Origin: VBAS01 sp965652775
GTDB lineage: Bacteria; Bacteroidota; Bacteroidia; Chitinophagales; Chitinophagaceae
Assembly: GCA_965652775.1 (NCBI GenBank)
Contig: CBFGXP010000029.1
Coordinates: 1 to 24,881 of the forward strand
Reading direction: 5' to 3'
DNA: 24,881 nucleotides
Shown here in pieces: positions 24,008 through 24,881 of the stretch. Numbering within the stretch: position 1 is the first letter of the stretch; every line of letters starts with the position of its first letter. The notes under the pieces were generated by a model. It saw nothing but the letters and a program-made list of their open reading frames with translations. It did no database searches and was not told the DNA's origin. Made by a program: the position numbers and the translations under genes.

Positions 24008-24505
24008 TTATTTTACATCAAAGTCAGCCTGCTTATCGCCCCACATCAGTGATACTTTCCCGTTCTTGTTTACAGTAAAAGTCATTTTTTCACTGAAAGC
24101 CTTTGTCTTGCCGCCTTTTACTTTTACCCTTAATGCATCGTCCGCTTCTTTATAACCGAATGCACCCCACTGGTCCCAGGTTTTATTAAAGATGATGGTC
24201 CATTCATCGCCATTCACTAATGTGAATAGTCCATACTTACCCGCCTTTAAATCTTTCCCTTCGATTTTTACATCCTTGTTTACTTCAAACACGGTGGCTT
24301 TGTTAGCACCTGTACGCCAAACCTTTCCTTCCAATGGCTCAAGATCTTTTCCGATCGTTCTTCCTTTCACGGAAGGCTGACTGTAATTAATAGTTATAGT
24401 TGTGCCTTTTTCGGTAGTACCGGAAGCTGTGGCCGGAGGACTTGGAGGTTGAGCGAATGCACCCAAAGAAATAAATAACACTGCTGCAAAAAGTAATTGT
24501 TTCAT
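24008..24505 (-). CDS. Secreted DUF2911 protein
   Basis: This 165-residue protein has a signal peptide with a likely cut after GAFA (residue 18), so it is exported. The rest matches the DUF2911 family typical of Bacteroidota: INYSQPSVKGRTIG (about 39-52), GKVWRTGANKATVFEVNKDV (about 60-79), KAGKYGLFTLVNGDEWTIIFNKTWDQWGAF (about 92-121) and a C-terminal beta strand pair. Function of the family is unknown to me; no catalytic residues stand out, and a compact beta-sandwich is likely. It is a single gene. Its stop is directly adjacent to the anmK stop, with no terminator between them, and 132 bases separate its ATG from the partial gene upstream. In that gap there is a palindrome TGAATATTCA (24547-24556) but no good -33/-7 promoter. 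Confidence 0.88.
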   Translation of the reverse strand: MKQLLFAAVLFISLGAFAQPPSPPATASGTTEKGTTITINYSQPSVKGRTIGKDLEPLEGKVWRTGANKATVFEVNKDVKIEGKDLKAGKYGLFTLVNGDEWTIIFNKTWDQWGAFGYKEADDALRVKVKGGKTKAFSEKMTFTVNKNGKVSLMWGDKQADFDVK

Positions 24506-24637
24506 TTGATTATATTTTATTGTTTTTTGGCCGGTGAAGTTCGCCCTGAATATTCAACTGTGTTAGAGAATATTTGCCGGGGCGCATTTCATACTAAAAG
24601 TTTATTACTAAAAATAATGATAAGGGCACAATCAAAG

Positions 24638-24881
24638 TTAGTTAATTGACGAGCGGTTCCCTTCACTTAGTTGCTTCAGGTTTTCAAGTCCTTGCTCCAT
24701 TTGAATTCCATAAATATTCTCAAAAAAAAGGGATCTGAATTTTTCCCAGGGATACCATCTAAGCTTAAAATCCATATACCACTGCAGGGTGGAAGAGTCG
24801 CCTGGCTGGTGGCGAATAACTTTTATAGCGCTGATTATTGGCCTTCCTTTAACAGTTACCATCTCCGTTACTAATTCTTCA
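24638..24881 (-). CDS. Partial SRPBCC (START-like) protein; 5' end beyond the window
   Basis: The reading frame is open through the right edge (the residues before the internal Met at 24862 read EELVTE) and stops at 24640-24638, so only the C-terminal 80 or so residues are present. The visible part includes IISAIKVIRHQPGDSSTLQWYMDFKLRWYPWEKFRSLFF and a long terminal helix with GLENLKQL. The strand pattern followed by a C-terminal helix, and the helix text in particular, resembles SRPBCC family proteins of Bacteroidota. These have a hydrophobic ligand-binding cavity; the ligand is unknown. The internal Met at 24862 should not be taken as the start. Because only a third to a half of the gene is seen, the family call is moderate. 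Confidence 0.6.
   Translation of the reverse strand, partial: EELVTEMVTVKGRPIISAIKVIRHQPGDSSTLQWYMDFKLRWYPWEKFRSLFFENIYGIQMEQGLENLKQLSEGNRSSIN

Noticed and set aside
24547..24556. Palindrome TGAATATTCA
   Set aside because: It is a single A/T-rich palindrome with no second copy and no neighbouring regulator; too likely to occur by chance.
24633..24640. TAACTTTG on the minus strand, an exact TAnnTTTG box upstream of the DUF2911 gene
   Set aside because: It overlaps the stop codon of the partial SRPBCC gene and has no TTTG-like -33 box at the right distance.

Overview
The window looks like a chromosomal segment from a member of the Bacteroidota, most likely a Chitinophagaceae-like species. This rests on the SusC/SusD pair, lipoproteins with a Cys near residue 20, A/T-rich leaders with little Shine-Dalgarno sequence, DUF3857 and DUF2911 proteins, LVIVD repeats, and an ECF sigma factor followed by a membrane-anchored beta-barrel protein. 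The genus is an inference from gene content. I see no tRNA, rRNA, CRISPR array or insertion sequence, and no gene-free stretch longer than about 150 bases.

Region 1 (1-6457, minus strand) is a compact sugar-uptake operon read from right to left: a Na+/sugar symporter of the SGLT type, an FGGY kinase of the xylulokinase type, GalT, a GHMP sugar-1-kinase whose motifs resemble plant L-arabinokinase more than classical galactokinase, and a lipoprotein amidohydrolase cut by the left edge. Region 2 (6580-10515, minus) holds two adjacent secreted DUF3857/transglutaminase-fold proteins. One keeps a Cys-His-Glu triad and the other has lost the Cys and the His. QueG (10602-11528, plus) makes queuosine for tRNA and is read divergently from this pair.

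Region 3 (11525-15457, minus) is an apparent four-gene operon: an ECF sigma factor; a protein that appears to run from the cytoplasm through the inner membrane and a disordered linker of about 200 residues into an outer-membrane-type beta-barrel; a seven-repeat LVIVD lipoprotein propeller; and a small beta-barrel-like protein. I consider it the best candidate for an undescribed system, a possible envelope-spanning sigma-control module. A large lipoprotein with a carboxypeptidase-regulatory-like domain (15578-17353, plus) diverges from the sigma gene across a short region bounded by an inverted repeat. A strong hairpin separates it from the next operon.

Region 4 (17428-24007) contains a DeoR-family regulator followed by a SusC/SusD pair (minus), and divergently AnmK (plus), the kinase that recycles anhydro-MurNAc. 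Two copies of a 10-base direct repeat, 32 bases apart, lie between deoR and anmK and are a plausible operator. No glycoside hydrolase is present. The right end has a secreted DUF2911 protein and a partial SRPBCC-like protein.
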